Below are positions 10,260 through 18,871 of a DNA stretch of 53,654 nucleotides, piece by piece; position 1 is the stretch's first letter; each line of letters begins with the position of its first letter. Source of the DNA: an uncultured SAR86 cluster bacterium. Lineage in GTDB: Bacteria; Pseudomonadota; Gammaproteobacteria; Magnimaribacterales; Magnimaribacteraceae. The position numbers were made by a program, and so were the translations under genes. Under the pieces are notes generated by a model that searched no databases, had not been told where the DNA came from, and worked only from the letters and a program-made list of their open reading frames with translations. Where the stretch lies: assembly GCA_902532675.1 (NCBI GenBank), contig CACAIY010000008.1, positions 1 through 53,654 of the forward strand, written 5' to 3'.

Positions 10260-12090
10260 GTATCTCCTTTTGATATTGTTCCAATAATTTCATAGCAATC
10301 GGTGCAGCAACTGAACTTCCTGATTCTCCGTTTTCAACAATAACTACTACTGTTAAGTTTGGGTTGGGCAATGGTCCATAGCTTACAAATAATGCATGAT
10401 CTCTATTCTTTTCTATTTTACGAATACCTTCATACTCTTCTTGCACCGTTAACTCTTGATCTACTAAGCTTTTAATTTGAGCTGTACCTGTCTTGCCTGC
10501 AATTTTGAGCCCTCCTTCTTTATAAAGGTTGTGAGCTGTTCCATTCCAAGAGTTAATTACTGCAATCATTGATTTCTCTATAGTTTCCCAATTCTCCTTT
10601 TTATTTAATTCAATCGAAAATAGAAGTTCAGGTTCAATATCTTGATCTCCTAAGCGTTCAACTAATTTTGGTTTAAATATCTTTCCCTTAGTTGCAATAG
10701 CGGAGACAGAAGAAGCTAGCTGGATTGGAGTAACTGCAATATATCCTTGGCCAATTCCCATATTGACGGTATCTCCTACAAACCAAGTCTCACCGATATT
10801 GCCAAGCTTCCAATTCCTGTCTGGTAATATACTTGCAGACTCATTATTTAGGTCTATACCTGTATTTTTACCGAAATTAAATAAGCTTAAGAAATTAGAA
10901 ATTTTATCGATAGTTAGTTTGGAAGCTAATTGGTAAAAATAAACGTCCGAAGATTCGACTATTGCCTTATGGAGATTTACCTCCCCATGACCTTCTTCTT
11001 TCCAGCCTCTATACTTTCTGCCTTCACCATTTATCTGAAAAACTCCCTCATCTTTGATTATTGTACCTGCATCAATAGCTCTTTCTTCTAAACCCAACAA
11101 ACCCAAGAAAGGCTTAATAGTTGAAGCAGGAGGATAAGATCCCGATATCGCCCTATTAAATAAAGGAGCATCCACGTGTTTCTCTTTAGGATAAGGAGAA
11201 CCATTTTCCGTTTTATTTAATATATTTGGATTGTAATCAGGAGAACTAACAAGTGCTTTTATAAATCCTGTATTGGGGTCAATAGCAACTATTGCACCTT
11301 TTCTACCAGATAATTCTTGTCTAGCTAGAGCCTGTAATCTGAGATTTAAAGACAAGAATATATTTAATGGCCTTTCAGGCTGGGTTCTTTCTATTTCTCT
11401 AATCTGATTACCAAAAACATCAACTTCAACTACCCTAACCCCTCTCTTTCCTCGCATTGCGGACTCATATCTTTTCTCAAGACCAACTTTCCCTAAAAAG
11501 GCTCCTTGCTGATATTTTATGCCTTGATTGCGTCTTTTATCTTCTTTAGTTGCTTCTCCTAAATGACCAACAACATGAGAGAAGACATTTTTATGAGGAA
11601 GAAATCTTCTTAGACGAGTTTTAAGCTCTATAGCCGGCCATTTTTCTTTATTAATTTGATATTTAGCTAACTGTTCTGAACTAAGTCCAGGAATTAGAAT
11701 AAGTTCATCTGAACTATCAGTAATTTGCGAAATATTTGATTGAATTTCGAGCTCTGGTTCTAAGAGAACTCTTTGTAAGTCATTAATTTCAGTCGATGAT
11801 TGATCAAATAATGATTTTTTTATTGATAGATCATGCATCACTATATTTTCAGCAATAATCTCTCCATTAGATAATTTAATCAGTCCTCTTGCAGGATATA
11901 CAGGAACATTGATGATTCTATTCTTTTCAGACTCAGTGAAATATTCTTGCCTATCTAAAACTGTAAGCTCAATAATCTTCGACAAACCCACTACCGTTAA
12001 CAAGAATACGAAAAAAAATAAGAGACTTGATCTCCGCTTTAATCTTTCTAAATCATTTACGTTACTTATAAGATCCTGGTCTGTTCTCAT
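10246..12090 (-). CDS. mrdA: Penicillin-binding protein 2 (elongation transpeptidase)
   Basis: Class B PBP that cross-links new peptidoglycan during cell elongation. The 614 aa protein has a single N-terminal membrane anchor (about 22-42) and a PBP dimer (pedestal) region. In the transpeptidase domain the motifs are STIK (Ser323-Lys326), SSD (380-382) and KTG (533-535). It is translationally linked to rodA by a 14 nt overlap, and rlmH ends 2 nt upstream. All three penicillin-binding motifs are intact. Confidence 0.96.
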   Translation of the reverse strand: MRTDQDLISNVNDLERLKRRSSLLFFFVFLLTVVGLSKIIELTVLDRQEYFTESEKNRIINVPVYPARGLIKLSNGEIIAENIVMHDLSIKKSLFDQSSTEINDLQRVLLEPELEIQSNISQITDSSDELILIPGLSSEQLAKYQINKEKWPAIELKTRLRRFLPHKNVFSHVVGHLGEATKEDKRRNQGIKYQQGAFLGKVGLEKRYESAMRGKRGVRVVEVDVFGNQIREIERTQPERPLNIFLSLNLRLQALARQELSGRKGAIVAIDPNTGFIKALVSSPDYNPNILNKTENGSPYPKEKHVDAPLFNRAISGSYPPASTIKPFLGLLGLEERAIDAGTIIKDEGVFQINGEGRKYRGWKEEGHGEVNLHKAIVESSDVYFYQLASKLTIDKISNFLSLFNFGKNTGIDLNNESASILPDRNWKLGNIGETWFVGDTVNMGIGQGYIAVTPIQLASSVSAIATKGKIFKPKLVERLGDQDIEPELLFSIELNKKENWETIEKSMIAVINSWNGTAHNLYKEGGLKIAGKTGTAQIKSLVDQELTVQEEYEGIRKIEKNRDHALFVSYGPLPNPNLTVVVIVENGESGSSVAAPIAMKLLEQYQKEILEDV

Positions 12091-12092
12091 TT

Positions 12093-12560
12093 CTATCTGT
12101 GGTAAGGGTGATTCTGGGTTATAGACCAGACTCTATAAACTTGCTCAATAATTAAAATAGGTACCAATGAGTGAGGAAAGGTTAAGTCCGACAAAGACCA
12201 TGATAGGTGACTCTGTTTTATACATTCAGAACTTAGACCATCAGGTCCGCCTACAAGAAATGAAATATCTTTAGAAGAAGACAACCAATTTTCAAAATTA
12301 TCCTTTAATTTAAGAGTGTCCATGCTTTTTCCTTCTTTGTCCAAGCTTATAATTACATCTTCTTTTTTGGTACTAGATAAAAGTAAGTTACTTTCATCTT
12401 TAATTGTCCTTTCTACATCATAATTCTTATTTCTTTGAATTGGCTTACACCCCTTCCAATTAACATTAATAGATTTATTAAATTTTGATTGATAAGACTC
12501 GAAAGCTTGCCTAGCCCAATCTGGTCTACTGGACTCTATACAAACAATATTAATTAACAT
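12093..12560 (-). CDS. rlmH: 23S rRNA (pseudouridine1915-N3)-methyltransferase RlmH
   Basis: SPOUT-family methyltransferase that modifies pseudouridine 1915 in helix 69 of 23S rRNA. At 155 aa it is the usual size. Diagnostic segments are the SAM-binding knot SFLVGGPDGLS and the C-terminal LTFPHSLVPILIIEQVYR, ending in YHR, as in the family. The rsfS stop codon overlaps its start by 1 nt. Confidence 0.96.
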   Translation of the reverse strand: MLINIVCIESSRPDWARQAFESYQSKFNKSINVNWKGCKPIQRNKNYDVERTIKDESNLLLSSTKKEDVIISLDKEGKSMDTLKLKDNFENWLSSSKDISFLVGGPDGLSSECIKQSHLSWSLSDLTFPHSLVPILIIEQVYRVWSITQNHPYHR

Positions 12561-12883
12561 TACAAATCAGGATCCCATAAACTCTCTAAATCATAAAATT
12601 CTCTAGCTTCAGAAGACATTAAATGAACAATTACATCTCCCGCATCTACAAGAACCCAATCATCGCCACCTTGACCCTCTACTTTCACTTCCTTTATCTT
12701 ATTTTTCTTTAATCCATCAATTACTTTTTCACTAATAGCCGTAATGTGTCTGTTGGAAGTTCCTGAAGCTATGATCATAAAATCAGTCAAAGAGCTTATG
12801 CTCTTAACATTAATTGCTACAGGGTTTACTGCCTTTATGTCTTCCAAACTTTCAATTATTTTATTCTTTAAAGATATAGTCAT
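12560..12883 (-). CDS. rsfS: Ribosomal silencing factor RsfS
   Basis: Binds uL14 on the large ribosomal subunit and blocks subunit joining under nutrient limitation. The 107 aa protein shows DFMIIASGTSNRHITAI, VEGQGGDDWVLVDAGDVIVHLM and REFYDLESLW, all characteristic of the family. It sits between nadD (3 nt upstream) and rlmH (1 nt overlap), the standard gammaproteobacterial order. Confidence 0.96.
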   Translation of the reverse strand: MTISLKNKIIESLEDIKAVNPVAINVKSISSLTDFMIIASGTSNRHITAISEKVIDGLKKNKIKEVKVEGQGGDDWVLVDAGDVIVHLMSSEAREFYDLESLWDPDL

Positions 12884-12886
12884 ATT

Positions 12887-13528
12887 TTATTGGTATAAGT
12901 TCCCTTTATTTATGAGTTCATTGACCTCTTCTAAGAGAAATTCCGAAACATCTGATCCTTTATAGATCTTATTCCTTATGTCAGTAGAAGAAATTTCAAT
13001 TGGTCTAATTTTTAATAATAATATCTTTTCTTTTCCTGAGCTTAGTGAGTCTTTATCTATCGTATGACTCTTCTGTAAAAGTTTATAAGCTTCACTTTCT
13101 ATAGGTATCTCATGATTAGGTCGAACCATTACAATAATATTTATCATTTTTATAAAATCCTCCCATTGATACCAGCTGTCAATCTCGGCGAAGGCATCAG
13201 AACCCATAATCCAAACCAAAGAATGTTCTGGATTTTCTTCAATTATCTCTCTTAAAGTAGAAATTGCGTATGAGGGATCCTTTTTCTTAATCTCCCTGTT
13301 ATCAATTACTACTTTTTCTGAACTTTTAAATGCTGAAGAAACCATCTTAAGTCTCTCTTCTGAACTCACAGATGCTTGTCTATGGGGAGGAATTCCATTA
13401 GGAATTACTATCACTTTATCTAATGGAATTAATTCAAATAAATTCTTTATGATTTCTGTATGGCCCTTATGCACAGGATCAAAAGTACCACCAAAGATAC
13501 CAATAAATTCTGGTTTTGAATTACTCAA
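12887..13528 (-). CDS. nadD: Nicotinate-nucleotide adenylyltransferase
   Basis: Forms deamido-NAD from nicotinate mononucleotide and ATP in NAD biosynthesis. The 213 aa Rossmann-like nucleotidyltransferase has [14 protein letters not shown] near the N-terminus (the HxGH-type motif) and the C-terminal SSTDIRNKI (ISSTxxR motif). [14 protein letters not shown] is the usual GxD/substrate region. It overlaps the upstream proA stop by 4 nt. Confidence 0.95.
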   Translation of the reverse strand: MSNSKPEFIGIFGGTFDPVHKGHTEIIKNLFELIPLDKVIVIPNGIPPHRQASVSSEERLKMVSSAFKSSEKVVIDNREIKKKDPSYAISTLREIIEENPEHSLVWIMGSDAFAEIDSWYQWEDFIKMINIIVMVRPNHEIPIESEAYKLLQKSHTIDKDSLSSGKEKILLLKIRPIEISSTDIRNKIYKGSDVSEFLLEEVNELINKGNLYQ

Positions 13529-14793
13529 GATCCTCTAAGTTGAGAATTACCCTTTACTATGAACTTCTGCGAAGTGAGACCTTCTAATCCTACTGGTCCT
13601 CTCGCATGAATTTTGTCTGTAGATATTCCTACCTCAGCACCTAAACCATACTCGAAACCATCGGCCCAGCACGTAGGTAAATTATGCATTACAGAACTGG
13701 AATCAACTTGGTCAAAGAAAATTTTAACTTTCTCGTTATTTTCTGTAACTATAGAATCTGTATGGTTTGAACCATACTTATTAATATGTTCTATTGCTTC
13801 TTCTAACCCTTCTACAATCTTTAGTGACAAGATAGGTGCTAAATATTCAGTTTGCCAATCCTCTTCATTTGCTTCCTTTACTTCTATAATTTTTTTAGTA
13901 GCTTTACAGCCCCTCAACTCAACACCTTCGGAACTATATTTTTCTAAGAGCTTAGGTAGCACATTAGAAGCTACATCTTTATGAACAAGCAATGTTTCCA
14001 TAGCGCCGCAAATACCGTATCTATAAGTTTTCGCGTTAAAGGCTATGTCTATAGCCTTATCCAACTCACAATCTTGATCTAGATAAACATGGCATATACC
14101 ATCCAAATGTTTAATTACAGGTACCCTAGATTCTTCAGAAATTAGTTTCACCAATCCCTTCCCTCCTCTCGGTATAATGACATCAATCCATTTATCCATA
14201 TGCAGCAAAGTTTTAACGGCCTCCCTATCAATAGTTTCTACTAACTGAACACTGTCTTTAGGAAGTCCTGACTCCTCAAGTCCTCTTTGTAAGCATTCCC
14301 AAATAATTTTGTTTGAAAGAATGGCCTCAGACCCTCCTCTAAGGATGCACGCATTCCCTGACTTTAAGCATAGTGCAGCTGCATCCGCAGTCACATTTGG
14401 TCTGGATTCATAGATAATTCCTACAACCCCTAAAGGAACTCTCATCTGGCTTACATCTATTCCCGAAGGAGTAGGTTTTAATTTAGTTATTTCTCCTACT
14501 GGGTCAGGTAGCTCTGAAACTACTTTCAATCCAGAAATCATTGAATCTATTCGTTCTTCAGTTAATTCCAATCTGTCAATTAGAGCGTCTCCTATTTGCT
14601 TTTTCTTTGCCTCTTCCAAGTCTTTGACGTTCTCTTCTAATATGTCTTGACGCTTTATATCTATTTTCTTAGCAATACTTAATAAGGCATTATTCTTTTG
14701 CTCTTCAGAAGCCTGAGCAAGAATTCTTGAAGCTTTCTTAGCCGAAGCTCCTAAAGAATCCATATAAATATTTATATCTTTACTGTTAGACAT
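13525..14793 (-). CDS. proA: Gamma-glutamyl phosphate reductase
   Basis: Second step of proline synthesis: NADPH-dependent reduction of gamma-glutamyl phosphate to the semialdehyde. The 422 aa protein belongs to the aldehyde dehydrogenase superfamily. The catalytic Cys262 is in [15 protein letters not shown]. Other signatures are [26 protein letters not shown] (cofactor/substrate region, 122-147) and [11 protein letters not shown] near the C-terminus. It is first in the minus-strand cell-wall operon. A TAGAAT-like -10 lies 8 nt before its ATG (14799-14807 region), which suggests a very short leader. Confidence 0.95.
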   Translation of the reverse strand: MSNSKDINIYMDSLGASAKKASRILAQASEEQKNNALLSIAKKIDIKRQDILEENVKDLEEAKKKQIGDALIDRLELTEERIDSMISGLKVVSELPDPVGEITKLKPTPSGIDVSQMRVPLGVVGIIYESRPNVTADAAALCLKSGNACILRGGSEAILSNKIIWECLQRGLEESGLPKDSVQLVETIDREAVKTLLHMDKWIDVIIPRGGKGLVKLISEESRVPVIKHLDGICHVYLDQDCELDKAIDIAFNAKTYRYGICGAMETLLVHKDVASNVLPKLLEKYSSEGVELRGCKATKKIIEVKEANEEDWQTEYLAPILSLKIVEGLEEAIEHINKYGSNHTDSIVTENNEKVKIFFDQVDSSSVMHNLPTCWADGFEYGLGAEVGISTDKIHARGPVGLEGLTSQKFIVKGNSQLRGS

Positions 14794-14838
14794 GATGCAA
14801 TATTCTAATGAAACAATAGTTAAAATAAAGATTATAAA

Positions 14839-15444
14839 GTGTTTGAGTTCAATGAAGTAATTTTGTGGTTAAAGGATAATCCTGAATGGATTGCGCTTGG
14901 AGTGTTTGGTGCTGCCTTTATTGAATCTTTTGCCTTAATTGGAGTCGTCATACCTGGAGTTGTCCTGCTTGCAGTTATTTCAGGAATGGCAGTCTCAACC
15001 TTAAACGTATTTGAGCTTGTATTAATAGCTTATGTAGCAAGTTTTTTAGCAGACATTCTAAGCTTCCTGCTTGGAACAAGTATTAGTAAATCTATTGATA
15101 AATTATGGCCCTTTAATAAATACCCTAATTTATTAGTTCAAGGAAGGACTTTTGTGAAGCGTTTTGGAATATTAGGAGTATTCGTAGGTAAATTTATTGG
15201 ACCGATCAGGCCATTACTTCCTCTTACTGCAGGATCTTTAGGAATGAACTTTAAATACTTCTTAATAGTAGAGATATTTTCTTCTTTTTTATGGGCTTTA
15301 CTGTACACAGTTCCTGGTTATTACGCTGGAAAATCAATTCTAGATAGTGAATTTAATCTTAATTGGTTAATAGCAATTATAATTGGAGTTGTTATATTGA
15401 TAATTATAGTAAGATATTTTAATCGTAAATATATTGAGGAATAG
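14839..15444 (+). CDS. DedA/SNARE-associated family inner-membrane protein
   Basis: A 201 aa polytopic membrane protein. [20 protein letters not shown] near the N-terminus and [32 protein letters not shown] in the middle are DedA-family signatures, with the conserved acidic residue (FIES) and the G-x-F-x-GPxRP motif. Members are lipid scramblases/transporters or proton-motive-force factors (established for the family). The exact substrate is unknown here. The start is a GTG with no clear ribosome site, 45 nt from the divergent proA. The 3' end supplies the GAGGA ribosome site of the next gene, so the pair is probably co-transcribed. Confidence 0.88.
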   Translation: MFEFNEVILWLKDNPEWIALGVFGAAFIESFALIGVVIPGVVLLAVISGMAVSTLNVFELVLIAYVASFLADILSFLLGTSISKSIDKLWPFNKYPNLLVQGRTFVKRFGILGVFVGKFIGPIRPLLPLTAGSLGMNFKYFLIVEIFSSFLWALLYTVPGYYAGKSILDSEFNLNWLIAIIIGVVILIIIVRYFNRKYIEE

Positions 15445-15446
15445 CC

Positions 15447-16850
15447 ATGACAGAAGTTTACCCTAGCCATCCTAACCTTGAAGGTAATTACGCTCCATTA
15501 AGGATGGAATGCGATATACAAGATTTAATAATTGAAGGTGAAGTTCCTAAAGATTTGTTTGGAAGTTACTATAAGAATGGACCAGATCCACAGTTTCCTC
15601 CAATGGGAGGACAATACCACTGGTTTGCTGGAGATGGGATGATTCATGCCTTTCATTTTGAAAATGGCAAAATATCTTATAGAAATAGATGGTCACAAAC
15701 CTCAAAATGGAAGCAAGAAAGAAAAGCCGGAAGATCTTTGGTCAATCCCTTAAATCCGATGGAACCAGATCCTATTTATGATTTTGAAAACAGTGACGGA
15801 ACTGCGAATACGAGTATAATTTTTCATGCAAATAAACTTCTTGCCCTAGAAGAAGGCCATCCTCCCTTTGAGCTAGATCCAATAACCTTAGAGTCAAAAG
15901 GGTCTTGGAATTATGAAGGTAAATTGCATTCAGCGATGACGGCGCATCCTAAAATTGATCCCAAAACTGGTGAGATGTTTGGGTTTAGTTATGGATTTGG
16001 AGAAAATAAATTAACTTACTTTGTAATCAATGCTTCTGGTGAGCTAACAACTTATTCAGAATTTGAAACCCCTTATTCAAGTATGGTTCATGATTTTATT
16101 GTTACAACCGAGCATGTAATTTTTCCTATCTTCCCTTTAGTAATAGACTTTAATCTTTTATCAAAAGGACTATCGCCTATTGCTTGGGACTCAAATAGAT
16201 TAAGCCAAATTGGAATTATGCCAAGAAATGGAACCGTCAAAGATATCAAGTGGATCGAAGATGATCCCTGCTTCGTATTCCATCCTATGAATGCATATAC
16301 TGATGGAGACAGAATTGTCGCAGATATGATGCAATTTGAGGAGGCGCCCCTTTTCCCTCATCTAGATGGATCTACACCTGATAATAAAAAAGCAGAAGCG
16401 AAGTTGAATCGTTGGGAAATAGATCTTACTTCTAACTCTGGTTCTATAAAAAAAGATTACCTTGACGAACACAGAGGTGAATTCCCAAGATTGGATGAAA
16501 GATACAGTATGTCTAATTACCGTTATGGCATTTATGCTTCTAACGACGGAAATTCTTCTCAAGGAATTAGTTTTAATTCCATTACCAGATATGACCATGA
16601 GACCGGCAATAAAGAGGTTTTTTCTTTATCAAAACACGATGCAGTAGAAGAACCTATATTCGTACCTAAATCATCTGACTCTAGTGAAGGTGTTGGATAT
16701 ATTATAGCTTTGAGCTATTTAGGAGAAGAGAATCGTTCTGATTTAATGATATTTGATGCTGAGAATTTATCCTCAGGACCAATAGCTAGAGCAATGCTGC
16801 CCCACAGGGTTCCTTACGGGTTTCATGGAAATTGGCGACAAGGAACCTAG
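15447..16850 (+). CDS. Carotenoid oxygenase (RPE65/CCD family)
   Basis: A non-haem iron dioxygenase that cleaves conjugated double bonds of carotenoids, apocarotenoids or stilbene-like compounds. The 467 aa seven-bladed propeller has the four expected iron ligands: His167 (TAHPKIDP), His215 (MVHDF), His279 (FHPMN) and His460 (GFHGNW). A second-shell Glu lies in EEPIFVP (about 401-402). No signal peptide is visible, so it is probably cytoplasmic. It starts 2 nt after the DedA stop with a good ribosome site (GAGGA). Substrate cannot be read from sequence. Lignostilbene-type and apocarotenoid cleavage are both open; it is unrelated to the membrane Blh enzyme that supplies retinal to proteorhodopsin. 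Confidence 0.9.
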   Translation: MTEVYPSHPNLEGNYAPLRMECDIQDLIIEGEVPKDLFGSYYKNGPDPQFPPMGGQYHWFAGDGMIHAFHFENGKISYRNRWSQTSKWKQERKAGRSLVNPLNPMEPDPIYDFENSDGTANTSIIFHANKLLALEEGHPPFELDPITLESKGSWNYEGKLHSAMTAHPKIDPKTGEMFGFSYGFGENKLTYFVINASGELTTYSEFETPYSSMVHDFIVTTEHVIFPIFPLVIDFNLLSKGLSPIAWDSNRLSQIGIMPRNGTVKDIKWIEDDPCFVFHPMNAYTDGDRIVADMMQFEEAPLFPHLDGSTPDNKKAEAKLNRWEIDLTSNSGSIKKDYLDEHRGEFPRLDERYSMSNYRYGIYASNDGNSSQGISFNSITRYDHETGNKEVFSLSKHDAVEEPIFVPKSSDSSEGVGYIIALSYLGEENRSDLMIFDAENLSSGPIARAMLPHRVPYGFHGNWRQGT

Positions 16851-16851
16851 A

Positions 16852-17472
16852 TTAGCCTCCTAATTTCTTAATGATGGACTTTAAGTAGTCAAGTTTCTCT
16901 TTACTGTTCTCAAATTCCAACATGGTTTGCTTTTCTAAAGGAGTCAGGGGAAGCAAGCTTCCAAGAATATAGCTAACATTTATAGCATTCTTAAGGTCTA
17001 TTTCTAGATTTAATTTTTTGATTTCTGGATGGTCACTTATCTCAAGCAACATACTCCATATTTCTTTATAAGAAGGCTCTTCTGATAGGTCTTCACCAAT
17101 TTCTTTTATTTTAGTAATTTTTGCGATTAACAATTCATCGTCTTGTTTCCATCTATCAGAAATCTTAGCTTTGCTTAATCCTTTAACTGTTATACCCAGA
17201 AGACCATTTTGTAGCTGATTAAAGTCTACAATCTCAACGTAAGTGCCTACATCATGGTGATCAGGAAGTCCTTTTACAGATATAGGATCTCCATTCTTAG
17301 TTAAAGCAATACAAAATCCTTCCTCTTTAGCCAAACTGGTCTTGACCATGTCCAAATATCTTGGTTCAAAGATCTGTAAAGGCAAATAAGCTCCTGGGAG
17401 AACATTAATTGATAGAGGAAAAACTGGGCAAGAGTTTATTGCTTCATTTTTATCCATCTTATGTTCTATCAA
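16852..17472 (-). CDS. LON substrate-binding-domain protein (protease-free Lon N-domain)
   Basis: A 206 aa protein made of a stand-alone LON N-terminal domain: FPLSINVLPGAYLPLQIFEPRYLDMV at about 18-44, then GTYVEIVDFNQLQNGLLGITVKG. No AAA+ or Ser-Lys protease domain follows. Such proteins are widespread in gammaproteobacteria, and their biochemical role is not established; substrate or peptide binding is assumed by analogy to Lon. The start overlaps the mpl 3' end by 14 nt. A second Met (MDKNEA, at 17457) is an alternative start lying just past the mpl stop. Confidence 0.85.
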   Translation of the reverse strand: MIEHKMDKNEAINSCPVFPLSINVLPGAYLPLQIFEPRYLDMVKTSLAKEEGFCIALTKNGDPISVKGLPDHHDVGTYVEIVDFNQLQNGLLGITVKGLSKAKISDRWKQDDELLIAKITKIKEIGEDLSEEPSYKEIWSMLLEISDHPEIKKLNLEIDLKNAINVSYILGSLLPLTPLEKQTMLEFENSKEKLDYLKSIIKKLGG

Positions 17473-18808
17473 TTAATTTTTGTGAAAGGCCTTCGAAGTC
17501 AGCGTTCGACATCACAACTACCAAAGTGTCTTGTTCTATACTTTCTAGTATCTCTTTAGAAGTTTCTTCAATTGAGTCAATTAATTTAGACCTATTTGAA
17601 TCTAACTTTATCAATTTATCTAACTGCGCCTTATCTTCACTTTTCCAAAATACCACATCAGCTTCTTTAGTAGCCTTTACCAAAACATCATCGTGATAAC
17701 CTGATTTCATGGTGTTAGACCTTAACTCTATAGCCGCAATAACCTTATGATCCTTATACTTCTGTCTTAAACCTGACAAAGTCATCTCAATAGCAGTTGG
17801 ATGGTGAGCAAAATCTTCCATCACTATAAGATTCTCACTTTCTAAAAGAATATCTTGTCTTTTTGAAACACCTTTGAAATTTGATAAAGCTTCTAAAGAT
17901 TGATTTAAGGATATTCCGTATTTATTTGTTGCCAAGATCGCACTCATGGCATTTCTAGCATTATGCTCTCCTAACATTTGCCATTCTAATTCACCTTCCT
18001 CACTTCCGATTTTAAATTTTAATTTTGAATAATCAGGCAAAATAGCTCTGTAAGTATTTTGAGCTTTATCTCCAAATCCGTAGCTTTCTTTTTTACTCCA
18101 ACAGCCCATGTTTAAAACTTTAGCTATGTTTAAGTCATCAGTAGGAAAGATAATTTCTGCCTTCTCGGGCATTGATCGAATTAAATTATGAAACTCTCTA
18201 TGAATAGCAGAAATATCTTTAAAAATATCAGCGTGATCAAATTCAATGTTATTAACAATCAGAGTGTCAGGATTGTAGTGAATGAATTTTGATCTTTTAT
18301 CGAAAAAGGCCGTGTCGTACTCATCAGCTTCAAGAATAAAAATATCTTCCGAACCTTTTCGTGCAGATTTTTTGAAATCTTTTGGTTTTCCGGCAATTAA
18401 ATAACCTACATCTTTATTTAAAAACTCAAAAATCCAAGCGATCATAGCTGTGGTGGTTGTTTTTCCGTGAGTGCCTGAAACGGCTATAACCTTCTTCTCT
18501 TTAAGTATGAAGTTATATAACCATTGTGGTCCTGAAATAAGATTAGCTTTTCTATTAAGTAATTCTTCTAAAGCAGCGTTTCCTCTTGAGATAGTGTTTC
18601 CAATGACATAAAAATCTGCTTCAGGGATATCAGAAGGATCATAACCAGAAATAATATCAATGCCCATTTCTGATAAATGGTCTGACATAGGAGGATAAAT
18701 ATTTGAATCACATCCGCTTATCTTAAGTCCTGCTTCTTTTCCTAAGATAGCCAATCCGCCCATAAAAGTTCCACATATTCCTAATATATGAATTTTCTCT
18801 TTTGCCAT
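17459..18808 (-). CDS. mpl: UDP-N-acetylmuramate:L-Ala-gamma-D-Glu-meso-DAP ligase
   Basis: Recycles murein tripeptide directly onto UDP-MurNAc. The Mur-ligase family protein has an N-terminal Rossmann domain beginning KIHILGICGTFMGGLA, then the ATP-binding loop SGTHGKTTTTAMIAW, a central domain with EFDHADIFKD, and the C-terminal VMEDFAHHPTAIEMTL. The open frame extends 11 codons further upstream to 18841. I place the start at 18808 (MAKEKIHILG, 449 aa) because known Mpl proteins begin immediately before IHILGICGTFMGG and because a TATAAT box sits 7 nt upstream of this ATG. A LON-domain gene follows with a 14 nt overlap. Confidence 0.94.
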   Translation of the reverse strand: MAKEKIHILGICGTFMGGLAILGKEAGLKISGCDSNIYPPMSDHLSEMGIDIISGYDPSDIPEADFYVIGNTISRGNAALEELLNRKANLISGPQWLYNFILKEKKVIAVSGTHGKTTTTAMIAWIFEFLNKDVGYLIAGKPKDFKKSARKGSEDIFILEADEYDTAFFDKRSKFIHYNPDTLIVNNIEFDHADIFKDISAIHREFHNLIRSMPEKAEIIFPTDDLNIAKVLNMGCWSKKESYGFGDKAQNTYRAILPDYSKLKFKIGSEEGELEWQMLGEHNARNAMSAILATNKYGISLNQSLEALSNFKGVSKRQDILLESENLIVMEDFAHHPTAIEMTLSGLRQKYKDHKVIAAIELRSNTMKSGYHDDVLVKATKEADVVFWKSEDKAQLDKLIKLDSNRSKLIDSIEETSKEILESIEQDTLVVVMSNADFEGLSQKLIDRT

Positions 18809-18821
18809 AAAATTGATTATA
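18809..18821 (-). promoter_or_regulatory. Probable leaderless promoter -10 of mpl
   Basis: Reading the minus strand, a perfect TATAAT (18816-18821) is followed by 7 nt (CAATTTT) and then the mpl ATG. A start of transcription 6-7 nt after the -10 would fall on or next to the A of the ATG, giving a leaderless mRNA. No Shine-Dalgarno-like sequence fits in the space. A -35 is weak: the best match is TTGGAA with only 14 nt spacing. Confidence 0.5.
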
Positions 18822-18871
18822 CCTATCAAGAATGATTCCAAGATAGACTTGTTTTCAGTAACATCACACCC

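Noticed and set aside
15447-16850. Carotenoid oxygenase as evidence of a proteorhodopsin/retinal locus
   Set aside because: Retinal for proteorhodopsin is normally made by the membrane enzyme Blh, which is unrelated; no rhodopsin or crt genes are present in the window.
18806-18841. Upstream start for mpl adding 11 residues
   Set aside because: Family alignment starts at IHILGICGTFMGG, and the TATAAT promoter box lies inside this would-be coding extension.
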